Assembly (NCBI GenBank): GCA_013423385.1
Contig: BLZA01000030.1
Location: forward strand, 1,319,168-1,383,167
DNA: 64,000 nt
Source: Naganishia liquefaciens
Taxonomy: Eukaryota; Basidiomycota; Tremellomycetes; Filobasidiales; Filobasidiaceae
Direction of reading: 5' to 3'
The position numbers were made by a program, and so were the translations under genes. Positions 1-12,200 of this stretch are shown here, piece by piece. How positions within the stretch are numbered: the first letter of the stretch is position 1; the number at the start of each line of letters is the position of its first letter. The notes under the pieces were generated by a model. It saw only the letters and a program-made list of their open reading frames with translations. It searched no databases and was not told the origin of the DNA.

Positions 1-1168
1 CTCTGATGTGCCTACGGTCGAGCGTGACGGTCCTTGCCTCCTGCGCCGTCGTCTTTCCCGTTCCGCGGCGAGCCGATCGGCTTCCCGTCGCTCAAGGTCG
101 TCTTCATTTCGATGTTCCGAGACACGTCCTTTGGCTAGCAGCATTTCGAGCGCAGCCTGTACATCGATCCCTGTGCTCGTCTGCGCAAGCGCTTCCCTTG
201 CCTGGGTCGGCGCGAATCCCATTTCGACGATCTGGCCGATAATATGCGGCGGTGGCGAGGTAGGACGCGTGTGCTCGGCACGACGGGTCTGCCGTGGATG
301 ATCGTCAGGCTACGTTCAAGGGGAATGCAAGCCTACCCACCTTTTGCACCTGGACTGCACTCTCCTGCTCTACGGGCTTTGACAGCAGACCCAGCACATC
401 CTCGTCGGCCGTTGCTTCTGGGCGCCCCTTTCCGTTCGTTGCTGGTGGTTCATTCGAGGTAGGAAGCTCGCTTTCGAAGATGGCCATATCCCATGGATCC
501 TGCGCCTTGGAGTCTGGCAGCGGTGAGCTAGAGTTTGATTGGCTAGGTGCAGCCGTCTTCTGCGGTGCCAGCAGATCATCAAAGTCCCACGACGCCGCCT
601 TCGCAGATACTGATGGTGTCGGGTTGACGACGCCAGTCGAGGGCGGTCGGGTGATGGGTCGAGACCCGGCCAAGGAAGCCGCTTTCCCCATCGGTCCGGG
701 TTGAATCATCGGCGTCTTGACCGTCCCCGACGCACCGGCATGACCCCAACTCTCAAAGTTGAACGCGTCCCGCTCGCGCTGCTCCTTTTCCTGTCGCTCT
801 CGATCCATCTTGCGCCGTCTTTCTTCCAAGCTGAGGGCCGTATTTGGAGTCAAAGTTGATCCGCTCGCCGAGGACATGGTAAACAGGCTTTGAAAGGCAT
901 CCTCCTTGGGCGCAGCAGAGGACGGTCGTTGCAAAGGTGTAGTCGTGCGTGACGGGACTCCGCTGCCAAGTCCCGCACCTAGAGCCGAGCTCGAAGCGGA
1001 GAGGTTATAATTCGCTCGTGCCGCATGAGGAGCTGACGATCCCTGTAGAAACGGCGAAGCGGTCCGACTTGTGAATGACGATAGCGCCGGAGTCGTGCTC
1101 GACGCCTGGAGGTCGCGGTTTGGACCGGCCGCAGGGGCATCAAAGGAAAGGTCGAGGAGGTCGTCCAT
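1..1168 (-). CDS. Swa2-like auxilin (clathrin uncoating co-factor), partial at left edge
   Basis: Two exons are visible (1168-341 and 288-1), with a 52-nt intron at 289-340 that keeps the frame; the gene runs off the left end of the window. The protein opens with MDDLLDLSF, a clathrin-box-like motif, and later carries WDFDDLL and a DPW motif (AQDPWDMAIF), both typical of clathrin and adaptor binding tails. Exon 2 encodes a UBA domain (HIIGQIVEMGFAPTQAREAL), followed by a very basic charged helix. This order of disordered clathrin-binding tail then UBA matches yeast Swa2 and its fungal relatives, which use a C-terminal J domain to recruit Hsp70 and strip clathrin from vesicles. The J domain would lie to the left and is not seen, so the assignment is by architecture. 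A different UBA-containing endocytic adaptor is the main alternative. Confidence 0.65.
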
Positions 1169-1450
1169 GGTGGAGCGCCGGGCGCTGTGTGCGGGGTGGG
1201 GATGGGTCCCGGGGCAGCGAGATGAAGCGAGTCGACGACGACAAGAGATGAGGTGGCCGTCGCGGTCTCCGTCGGCGCGCTCGATCGCCCACTCTGGCCA
1301 CGCGACGACGACGACGACGACGACGACTTTCTCCCTGCTCCTCCTCCTGCTGCTGCCCTAGACGGCTTGCTCGTCTCGTCTCGAGACATGCGCATGAGAT
1401 GCACGACCCCTATAATGGGAACGAAACGCAAAGGAACCAAAGAGATTGCG

Positions 1451-1481
<31 letters not shown>

Positions 1482-1606
1482 TGCAATCATGCAATAATGT
1501 ACACACAGCGCACAACAAGAATCGCAAGAGTCTAGATCGTTGAGCCATCTCTCGTTTCTCTCGCCCAGATTCCTATCGCGCGTCCCGACTCATCCCGTGG
1601 CCGATC
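1169..1606. other. Intergenic stretch with simple repeats
   Basis: This 438-bp gap lies upstream of the auxilin-like gene and downstream of uL30m. It holds a GAC triplet run near 1302-1327 and an adenine tract of about 27 bases near 1451-1477. Open frames here are repeat-driven (poly-Asp or poly-Ser on one strand or the other) and I see no conserved protein in them. Confidence 0.6.
1451..1477. repeat. Homopolymeric A tract (about 27 nt)
   Basis: An uninterrupted run of A on the plus strand lies upstream of the auxilin-like gene. On the minus strand it is a poly-T tract roughly 280 bp upstream of that start codon, a usual position for a nucleosome-excluding promoter element in fungi. It could equally be a slippage-prone microsatellite. 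Confidence 0.8.
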
Positions 1607-2077
1607 CTACAGCCTCGCGCTCCCCACGACATCCCAACCCCTGCCCTCTCCTTTACTTCCATTCCTCTTGACAACCTCTCTCTCCCCGACCTCCTTGCTC
1701 ACATTTCTGACCTCGACCAACTCCTTGACGGCGAGAATCATACCCGCGCACGTCTCGGAGAACGGATGAAGCACGGACCGATGCAGTTTCGGGTTGGCGC
1801 TCGCCTTGGGCCCGCGCGGGTAGAAATGCTTGGTGGAAGGGAGGAATCCGAGCGAGGCGAGCGTGCGTTTGGTTGTATCTGGTAGACCGATTGGCGAGCG
1901 CTTGAGTGTGATGAGGTAGTGCGTGGCGTCCGCGGAAGAAGACGATGCTGGCATGGCAGGTCCTGCTGAGGATGACGAGGTCTCGCTCGCGGTAGAAGCG
2001 AATCGCGGGCGGACGGCTTGTATCCTGAGCGGCTGAACGAGAGCCGTTGCGGTTGCGCGTCTTGCGATGAATGACAT
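1607..2077 (-). CDS. Mitochondrial large-subunit ribosomal protein uL30m (MRPL33 type)
   Basis: A single exon encodes 156 residues. The first 30 or so residues ([20 protein letters not shown]...) are Arg-, Ala- and Ser-rich and lack acidic residues, as in a mitochondrial presequence. The core reads [21 protein letters not shown], the L30 signature of a short beta strand followed by the conserved R-S-x-I-G-x-P helix start, and it is followed by LASLGF. This protein binds 23S-type rRNA in the mitoribosome. I chose this ATG because longer in-frame starts would translate a CT microsatellite into a Leu-Ser run. The C-terminal 60 residues extend past the bacterial L30 core, as is common in fungal mitoribosomal proteins. 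Confidence 0.8.
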   Translation of the reverse strand: MSFIARRATATALVQPLRIQAVRPRFASTASETSSSSAGPAMPASSSSADATHYLITLKRSPIGLPDTTKRTLASLGFLPSTKHFYPRGPKASANPKLHRSVLHPFSETCAGMILAVKELVEVRNVSKEVGEREVVKRNGSKGEGRGWDVVGSARL

Positions 2078-2098
2078 GGTGCTGCGTGCAGGTTGTCC

Positions 2099-2152
<54 letters not shown>

Positions 2153-2452
2153 TGAGCGGGGGCTCCTGCGTGACGCGTACATACAATGACAAGCGAGACT
2201 CACCAAGAAGGGGGAGAGGGAGAGACGAGCCGTGCACGATGATGATGGGGACACCTGATGGACGCCGCCGCCCTGCATGTCGTCCCGCTGCTCTCTCCTT
2301 TTCCTGCAGGCACTGGCTGCTATCCCTCTTCGCGCGCGCGGAAGCAAAAGTGATCGAGCGGCGGCACGCGTGAATCATTCGAATTCATTACAGAGGAGAG
2401 AGCGCGAGCGTCCAGACGGGTTGGCATCGCATGCACGAGAAGCCAGCCAGCC
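2078..2452. promoter_or_regulatory. Divergent upstream region of uL30m and the channel-like gene
   Basis: This 375-bp gap separates two head-to-head genes and should carry the promoters of both. Its main feature is a GA/CT dinucleotide run of about 48 bp placed immediately upstream of the uL30m start codon, where on the coding strand it forms a polypyrimidine CT tract. CT-rich leaders are common at fungal transcription starts. Confidence 0.5.
2103..2150. repeat. (GA)n / (CT)n microsatellite
   Basis: About 24 dinucleotide units sit directly before the uL30m ATG. The exact unit count should be taken as approximate, since slippage-prone repeats are easily miscounted. Confidence 0.8.
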
Positions 2453-3589
2453 ATGGCGTCCACACAGTACGACAATCATCATGACAACGACAATGACCAC
2501 GACAACGATAATGACGACGCAGAGCTCCTGCGTGAGATGGATGCTCTGCCATCGCACGATGCCCCGAGAACGGCCACCGCCAAATCACCCTACCACCTCC
2601 CGACCTCGGAGCGCCTCCGTGGCGTCGCCAACAGAATCATGTTCTCGCGCTACTACATCATCTTTTACCTCGCCATGACCGGACTGAGCTTGGGCACCGT
2701 CATTCTCAGCTTGCTCGAGGGCACGTAGCAGGCAGCTCCTCGCCATTTCCGCCATCCTTGCTGACATCTCTCCTTGGCGCAGGTGGATGCCCCTCGACCA
2801 CATGGCACATTCTCGAAATCATCGTCAACGGCGGCATGGTTCTCGAAGTCGGCACGAGATGGGTTGGCTTTGGAAAGGCAAGCCGCCTCACGGATGAAAA
2901 AGCGCCGCCTCTTGTCCGTTTCTAATCTTCCCTCACAGCAATACCCTTTGACACCGCTCAACATCTTGGACCTCTTCCTCACGGCATTCTGCATCATCAC
3001 TCTGCTCCTCGTCTTCCTCAACCCATGCGGTGCAAGCTCAAAACGTAAGTCCCGCCTCTCCGCTTCCGGAACGCAATAACAAACCCATTTCTCATAGGCG
3101 AAGAAGTTCTCGACACCATCCTTCTCGTCGTACGAAACGCCGTTCAATTCTGGCGCCTCGGCACGATTCTGCGACGGTAGGTCCTTGTCACCATCCGAAA
3201 CTCATGGGAACTGATCCCCCTTCAGATCCGGTCACTCGCTCTTCCACCCGCCACGGCCCATCGACCTCTCCCAGGCGCGTGCGGCCGCGTTCGACCTCGA
3301 CTTGGACCTGGACGACGACGAGGCACTCGCCGCGCATCATATTCGCAATGAAGGGTCCGGTGATGCAGCCGGGGGATATCAGGAGCTCTCCATGGCGCGC
3401 ACATCGACGTCTGGCATCGGGCAGGGGAAAGCCGGTCGGGCGTTCTTTGACGCGGCCGAGGAGGTCGAGGCGGGCACGGCCGAGCCGCGGCAAGGCGTGT
3501 TTGGCAATGGACCAGGACAAGTAGGCTATGAAGCTGGTAAACAGAGGCTGGCAGCCGACGAGGAAGAGCAATGGGATCGATTGTCATGA
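2453..3589 (+). CDS. Fungal multi-pass membrane protein with voltage-sensor-like segments
   Basis: Five exons (2453-2720, 2783-2877, 2939-3044, 3098-3176, 3226-3589) give 303 residues. The N-terminus is acidic and rich in Asp/Asn/His. Four hydrophobic segments follow: YYIIFYLAMTGLSLGTVILSL, HILEIIVNGGMVLEVGTRWV, NILDLFLTAFCIITLLLVFL and the amphipathic RNAVQFWRLGTILRRSGHSL. The arrangement, with an Arg-containing last segment, resembles the S1-S4 module of ion-transport proteins found in a conserved but poorly studied fungal membrane family. No pore loop is seen. The tail is soluble and Asp-, Ala- and Gly-rich. The intron at 2878-2938 uses a GC donor (AAG|GCAAGC), and keeping the frame across the first intron also requires a GC donor at 2721. 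Membrane topology is clear; ion transport is only inferred. Confidence 0.65.
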
Positions 3590-3653
3590 GGCCTGTTGGA
3601 CGCGTGACTCATGGACAAATGCATTTTTTTCATCTACACCGTCATGCTACAGC

Positions 3654-5675
<2,022 letters not shown>

Positions 5676-6407
5676 GATGGCAATGCAGACAAGAAAGGAA
5701 AGTGCAAGACGATGAAATCAGGATGCGTTGACCATGAGTAATAACGAGCGACCCATAATGCCATTCCTCTCCTGGTACGCGTCACGTGACACAAGGGAAA
5801 GGGGCGTAAGGAAGGCGTGTGTCAGTATTAGAGCAAGTCTTGTTGAACTTGTTGAACTTGCTCTGCTTTGGTTTGATGGCCCTGGCTGTGAGCTCAAAAG
5901 CTCTGCAGGAACACCATTCGCTCGCAAGACGGTTGGGTACAAGCTGTCGGGGAATGCCTGCTTGCAACAGCTTCTGAAGGTGTCCGGGGCTTCAGGGCAA
6001 GTGAATACCAGAAGCGCGATCAACTTGGATTATATTTCCCGAATGTATCGCTGTCGTTCCGGGACTTTGAGGATCTTGGTTTGAGCAAGAGACTTGATCC
6101 AAAGCAAACGTACTTTCTCGAGATGCCTTTCCGAGAAGGAAGTCGTTAGTTCTCCCCGGACGATGATTGTCATCCCAGGTCGGCTTGGATGCCATCAGTT
6201 CGCCACTGGCTTTGCTTTTTTGATGGGACATCTCAGTGTTCGATGCGGCTTCCATCAGCCATTGATCTTTTACGTCTTGGCTTTCCAAGGTCAGATCAGC
6301 CGTCAGATCTCGGCCTGCTTGATCAAGAGATAAGCTTGCAACCTATAACATACCCCGTCCGGCAGTAGCAAACCCATTTCCACGCCCTTTTCTGACACGC
6401 TCACACG
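5676..6407. promoter_or_regulatory. Divergent upstream region of RVB1 and the 6408 gene
   Basis: This 732-bp gap lies between two head-to-head starts. Several open frames of 60-120 codons occur on both strands but none resembles a known protein or keeps a splice-consistent structure. It most likely holds the promoters of both genes. Confidence 0.5.
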
Positions 6408-7184
6408 ATGACATCGCTTCGTCGTCCCAACATCGCCACCCTGTGCGTTCTACGGCTCTATATTCGACCCATCCTAATAGCTCTTAGCATAGCTTCTACT
6501 TTGATGGCCATACACGCAATCCTTGCCGCTGGCTCATTTCCACATCGACGCCCTCGACCGAACCCCTATGTCTTTACTCGCTGCAGATACCGCACAGCGG
6601 CCCTCAGCTCTCCGCCTCGCCTTTGCCTTCGCCAACATCTCTTATCCTCAACATCATCAAACCCGCGACAGCCGAGGATCGGCAATTCCTCGATAAACTC
6701 CGAAAGAAGCTCTTTCCAGGTTGCATCATCCATATCCCTGTCAAGTACTGGACTCGCACGTCCGAACCCTCAGCGAACAATTCAGATTCCATCGTCACGG
6801 CGAACAGCGCCAGCCCTTTTCGCGGCGTGATGGACGACTACCTGCGTCGCGAACGTGCCATAAAGACTGTCATATTCGCCTCACTCAGACTCAGGCGAGT
6901 CTGCAATTCCCTCCTGACATATTGGTTTCTGACGTGTTGCTGACATATTTTTGTCACCTGATCCCAGACCGTCCTTCTTCGCGGACGCGTCTTTTCCGCG
7001 GCTCCTCCCGTCGGAAGACCCTCTCGCAGGACCTGTCTCGGGAATCATAGAGGAACGGTAAGTCGTCGAGTCCGATTAATCAGACTACATAGCACTCAAT
7101 GCTTTCTGGTCATCCAGGATTCGAAAACTTGAGGACTCGGTGTTCCCCCTCGACGGCCTTGATGCCTCGGCTCTTACCTTTTAA
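6408..7184 (+). CDS. Small protein of unknown function, four exons
   Basis: The proposed exons 6408-6442, 6493-6894, 6968-7057 and 7118-7184 give 197 residues with consistent frame. The central part reads TSLILNIIKPATAEDRQFLDKLRKKLFPG, a short hydrophobic stretch followed by a charged helix. The end is an amphipathic helix (SGIIEERIRKLEDSVFPLDGL) that could form a coiled coil. I do not recognise the family. The second intron needs a GC donor (CAG|GCGAGT) to reach the more protein-like reading; a GT donor six bases later gives a less convincing Arg-rich tail. The first exon is only 35 nt and is the least certain part. The codon use and exon-intron style are like those of the neighbouring genes. 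Confidence 0.45.
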
Positions 7185-7318
7185 CATGCTCCGCATTTTT
7201 CAAACCAAACAAGTTGTCAGGCGGAAGTGGAAGAAAGAAAAGTCATGTATACAAGATCTGATATGCCGATGAACATCTATACTGGTAAACAGTACATCAG
7301 CCCCGAACCGCATCCCCT

Positions 7319-8947
7319 CTAAGCGTCCGCGGCCTCTGGCCCAGCCTTCTTCGTCCTTCGCTGACCAGCACCATACACCGCATCCTGATCCCGCTTCATA
7401 GCCTCGGCGACGACTCCGTGCACATCCTCCAGCGTTGCCTTCCACTCGCCCAATCGCTTCTCGAGCAGTGCCCATTCCGGCTGGCCGAAGGCACGCGAGG
7501 CGACAGAGGTAACGCGGAGCGTCTTCTTGGGCTGCGAGAGTCGTGCCTTGAGCAGGTTGGCGTGGATGGCTAACCCAGGGGGGCAATTATTAGCAAGGAC
7601 GAAAAGCTTCTGGACCGACGCCAACGTACCATCGATGACCCATGCCTCAACGACATCTTCCTCGACATTCAGCGTCTTGACAACCTCAGAGTACGGGATA
7701 TCTCGGTTCTGACTGTTCGCACACAGGCTAACAAGCGCCAGAAGACGGAGTTTCCGTGTAATGCTCTCGGCGGACAAACCTAGACTATGGCATCAGCACG
7801 GCTCTTCTGCTGTCCCTGAACGTAGGCACTCACCCAAACCATTTAGGAAAGCCTCGTGCCCCTGCACCCAACCCAGGCACTCGTCCAATGCCACATTTTC
7901 TTCAAACAGCCTCACCAGCTGGCTCATCTCGCTGCTCATTCCGTCCCTGACACCCTGTACCTTGAGCACCGGCACCAAGTCGAAGTGTGAATCTATCTTC
8001 AACGCGCTCGCCAATGCCGCATCCACCGCTTTGGCGTCTCCGCCCTGGCCGACGATCAACGCCAACACGCGCAACTGCAGCGCCGTCGCCTTGAGAGCAT
8101 CTGTTGATCCAACTTCGGTCGAGGTCTTGGCCGACTCGTAAATGTCCGCAACCTGCTGTAGCCATTGGGCTTTGTCCTCTGATGGCATGGACCAGGCCGA
8201 GACGGATTGTTCGATCACGCCAAGGGGGAGCGGCAAGGCTGTCACGTCGAGGTAGGAGGAGTTGGAAAGGACACGAAGCGCAGTCAAGAGGATCGTTGGT
8301 CGGAGCTTGGATGATGTTGGGATGAGGTTGTAAGAGTGGATGAGACTGTTCGTCTATCAGAGACTATTCACTCTTGCAGGCTAAGGAGGACTTACACGCG
8401 CAAAGCGGCCTCGACTCGAGGACGCGTGGATGCCTTGGCGGCACCCTCACCAACACTCTCCGCAACCTGTCGATATCGCGACTCGTAAACAGCCTCATCA
8501 AAGTCCATCGTCAACAGCGACTGGAACACGAGATGCGCAGACTCGACGTCTTTGACCATGACCCATTAGCATCTTTGCTCTTCTTGAAACCATACCGTAC
8601 AAACTCACCTCGCTCAGCAGCCTCCAGCCCACCATTCAGATCCAACGACGTCTTGACCAGCTTGTCCACAACGGCTTCCTTCCTCTCCTGAGTCAATTCC
8701 GGCATCTGAGCTTCCGCTCCTTCGTGCTCTTGCGGCGCAGCCTCCATCGTAATCGACTCTCGAACAGACTGCAACCATGCTTGGCGTTCATTATCGGTTC
8801 CCGGCAATTGATGAGCAAAGAATGTTGCAACTTCTTCAACCTGATTCAGTATTCCAGAAATCAGCCAACATTCTGGTAATCGATGACTAGACGACTCACC
8901 TTTTCGGCAAAGGATAGCGCCGGCAAGACTGCTACGGAATCGGCCAT
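7319..8947 (-). CDS. Translation initiation factor eIF3 subunit M (PCI domain)
   Basis: Six exons (8947-8900, 8840-8609, 8549-8396, 8345-7835, 7780-7630, 7569-7319) give 448 residues. The N-terminal half is helical repeat sequence (HLVFQSLLTMDFDEAVYESRYR, then LIHSYNLIPTSSKLRPTILL). The C-terminal third is a PCI/winged-helix domain: ITRKLRLLALVSLCANSQNRDIPYSEV, VEDVVEAWVID, and KARLSQPKKTLRVTSVASRAFGQPEW, which matches eIF3m closely. eIF3m sits in the PCI/MPN core of eIF3 and helps load the 40S subunit in the cytoplasm. All five introns are 50-60 nt with GT-AG ends. The basic tail GQRRTKKAG is ordinary. Confidence 0.9.
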
Positions 8948-9296
8948 TTTCTTTTTCGCTTTCGATTAGACGGTCTTGAGAGATGTGTATAACACCTCAG
9001 TTTGGAACTATCGTGGCAGAGTCCGGTCGTCGATTACAATGCAATCACTCCTCATGACCTTGCTACTGAGGAGAAAACATGCGCCTAGCTAAAATAAAGC
9101 GCGCTGGAGCGCGCTTCGTCGATCGCTCGCGGTTAGAGGGATGCAAGGTCCCATAGATGGTCCCCTCCGCTCGATAGCCATATTTTGCTCTCGTCCAGTA
9201 CGCTACGTCGACAGACATGCATGTCTCCATACCTGTGATCAGCTATTATGCATGAATACAATCACGGGGCATTTGTACTCTACTTCCGTTACATGG
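8948..9296. promoter_or_regulatory. eIF3m upstream region
   Basis: This 349-bp gap holds the eIF3m promoter and the NUP192 3' flank. Apart from the hairpin at 9097-9116 nothing stands out, and I see no coding signal. Confidence 0.5.
9097..9116. repeat. Perfect inverted repeat (9-bp arms, 2-nt loop)
   Basis: The arms AAGCGCGCT and AGCGCGCTT flank a GG spacer, so either strand can fold into a tight GC-rich hairpin. It lies between the 5' end of eIF3m and the 3' end of NUP192, both on the minus strand. A near-palindromic factor-binding site for eIF3m is as likely as an RNA structure. Confidence 0.7.
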
Positions 9297-12200
9297 CTAT
9301 ACAAGTCTCCGATAAACCTCGAATGAGTCAATCGCCCCAACTAGGGCTAGAAGGTACTGCTGTCTTACTACCGGTTCCTCCAGTATGCTCGGTGACTGCT
9401 CCGATATGATTAGCGACGAATGGTTGCCGGACAGGAAGCGCAACTCACAATCGTCAATCCCTTCAGGTACTCTAAAATCGGCTTCAGGGATAACAACGCA
9501 ACCTCGGTCTCCTCGCTCCAGCGGAGCACAATATCCTTCTCAACTCTGACAAACTGCGATTTGGCGGTTTGAATATACCGCCGCGAGTTGCTGATTTGGT
9601 CTGCAACGAGACGATTGTAGTAACGCATGTGGCGGTTGAGCTATGATTGATAACGGGTAAGTTTACGGAAACACTTCCAACGGGAATGCAACGCACCAAA
9701 AGCAGCAAGGCCTCGCAATTTTCTGCAAAAGTGGTCTCGGCGATCAGCAGCAATCTCGCTGGCTACCGCGGTTTTTCTTGCACTCACGGAGCAGAACGCG
9801 GCCTTGAGCTGTACAGCTCTTCTGTAAACGCCTAATCTCGTCGAGTGCAACCAATCTCTTCTTATCAAGGGGAAGGTCTCCTTTGTCCGCAGTTGCAGAC
9901 AGCTTGACCAACTATGAAACGATGATGTAACCTCAGCTTCTGCAGATAGCATTTCCCGAGAGCGACTCACTTCATCTATCTGGACGTCTGTCAGCGAATA
10001 TTGATCTGCCACACGATTATCGAGATCCTGGACCAAAGAAGATATCTGTCCTAGCTCTTGGACTGTAATGGACACGAGCTGCACTGCTTGGTCAAGGCTG
10101 GCATAGGTAGCTGGATGTAGCAAGTTCTGTCAGATTCGAACATAACGCTGGATCCAGGGTAGTCACCTCCGCCTTTTGTCGCATTCTTGTCCAAACCAAG
10201 CTGTCCGCCAGCAATGAAAACCGGCTTGAAATCGTTCGGATCTGCGGCATGGCGCTTGATCAGCACGCAATCTCCAATTGACCTCCGAGCTGTTTACCAG
10301 AGGCTTTGGTTGCAATGTTAAAGTAAGCCAATAATGCTTGCACGACGTTTGCTCCCGTTGCTCTGATCCTCCACTCGAAGATCGTTATCCCATCGATACC
10401 TGTGTGACAACCACTTAGCGGGCTTCCAATTGATTTCTTGCGACTTACCGAATTTGTCAGACGCTTGTTCCATCTCTGTCTGGGTAGCTGGCTCGATGGA
10501 CGGCATCCATCGATCTGGCGAAAAGTATTTGTAACACAGAGCCTTGAGGTTGTGCTCATATACCTTCAGGTCTGCGATCAATGCCTGAGAGCGTGTCATT
10601 CAGCATCGGTTCCGACAGTCGCAAGTCTTCCTCCCGTAGACTTACGCTAGAGTTACGCGTTCTGAGAATCTGATAAAGAATAACGACCAGCATTGCTGTT
10701 TCTTCCGCGGCAGCCACGGAAGAAGTCCCGGTATCGCTTTTCAAGATCGGAAGGAAAGCATCTACTTGGCCTTTGAGGAAAGCCACACAGTCCTGAAACC
10801 GAGAAGTCAGGATACGGGTTACCGGGCTATATGTCTCGGCGTCTCTCACTTGGGCTGTTTCCGAGTCTAGGCTCTGCGCCACTGCTGCCGAGACTCGCAG
10901 AACAGGTAATAAGACCTGATGATAACATTCCGCGGGCAAAGGCAGAGAGTTCTGAGGATCTAAATCACAGGTGGACGTTGACATCGATATTGCAAAATTC
11001 AAGGGGGATGACTTACAGTCCATGTCTTCAAGATATGGTTGTCGAGAGATGAAGTCACAGGATCCTAGAGTCTTGAGTAGTCCAGCCTGTATCAATCTTT
11101 TACCGCCGGTTTCGATCTGGGCGATACGCAGCATCATGGCCAATTTCGCCTCTAAAACAAAGATAGGATTGGTATCGCCTGATAAACGAAAACTTGTCAA
11201 TACAGCTGAAGTAAGGCGAGCAGACAGACTCACTAGGATCTGGGCCGAGAGCAAGCTGGACGTCACGATCATTGCCAGCGATGGAAGCCACAAAGTTATG
11301 CAAGATTCCGCCTTGCCACAGTCTGTCGATCAGTTTTGAACCGTAAGCGCCACAGCTTTGCAGTATCTCGTCTAATAAAGTATACGACACAGTCTTCCAG
11401 ATCTCGGATCCATTCAGGGCATCCCTGCACAGCACCGATAGCAGTCGTTCGATGTTTGCGATGAGAACATTCTGACTGTTGAGAGAAATCGAAGCACTGG
11501 CTGCGTCCATAGAGTTCGTGAATCCTTGCAAAGCGCGAAGATAAATGATCATGGAGGAATATAGGAAACCACGAGCGGATTCGGTTGTATCGGTGCCGAT
11601 AATGGCCTGGGTGACGTGTCGAAGGAGGTTTTGAAGGCGATCTTCTGGAATCTGCGCTATACTTTGCTCCCTCGATCCGGACAAAGTAGTGGCGAGAGCC
11701 AGAACAACGCCGCTGATCAAATCTGCTTTTTGGACAACGTCGTTGCCTGAAGAGAGCGAAGCAAAAGCATTCAAGGAGAGCTCGTACACCAGAGATGCTT
11801 GCTGTGCTGTGGCGATGACATTAAGGTCTTTGCCAATGATTATAGTCGTGACTTTGCTCCAAGAATCGATGCATGTTGCGAGAGCAGCGGCGATTTGAGC
11901 TTGACGGTTGTCGTTGTCTAGATAAACCAGAACAGCTCGTCGATCGGCATCCAAAGCTGCTTGTGCCTGGATGGCCTGATCATTCGTCAATGCACGAATA
12001 GCGTTTCTTGATTCGCGTCTCAGAACGATGTCTAGCTCATCGATATCGTAAATCAGACAGCCTTCTCGATCCAAAGTGCGGTAGCTCGGGAAATCAACGT
12101 TGGCGAAATGCTGGGCGTCCGGTTGTGGTGCGGCGTCCGCTGACCACTGGAAATTCCATCTCTGAAGGACTTCGAAGGCGAGAATGCCAGATTGACCGTT

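Noticed and set aside
979-1548. Minus-strand frame with Phe and Ser runs upstream of the auxilin-like gene
   Set aside because: It translates the poly-T and GAC/GTC repeats and overlaps the auxilin-like N-terminus in another frame.
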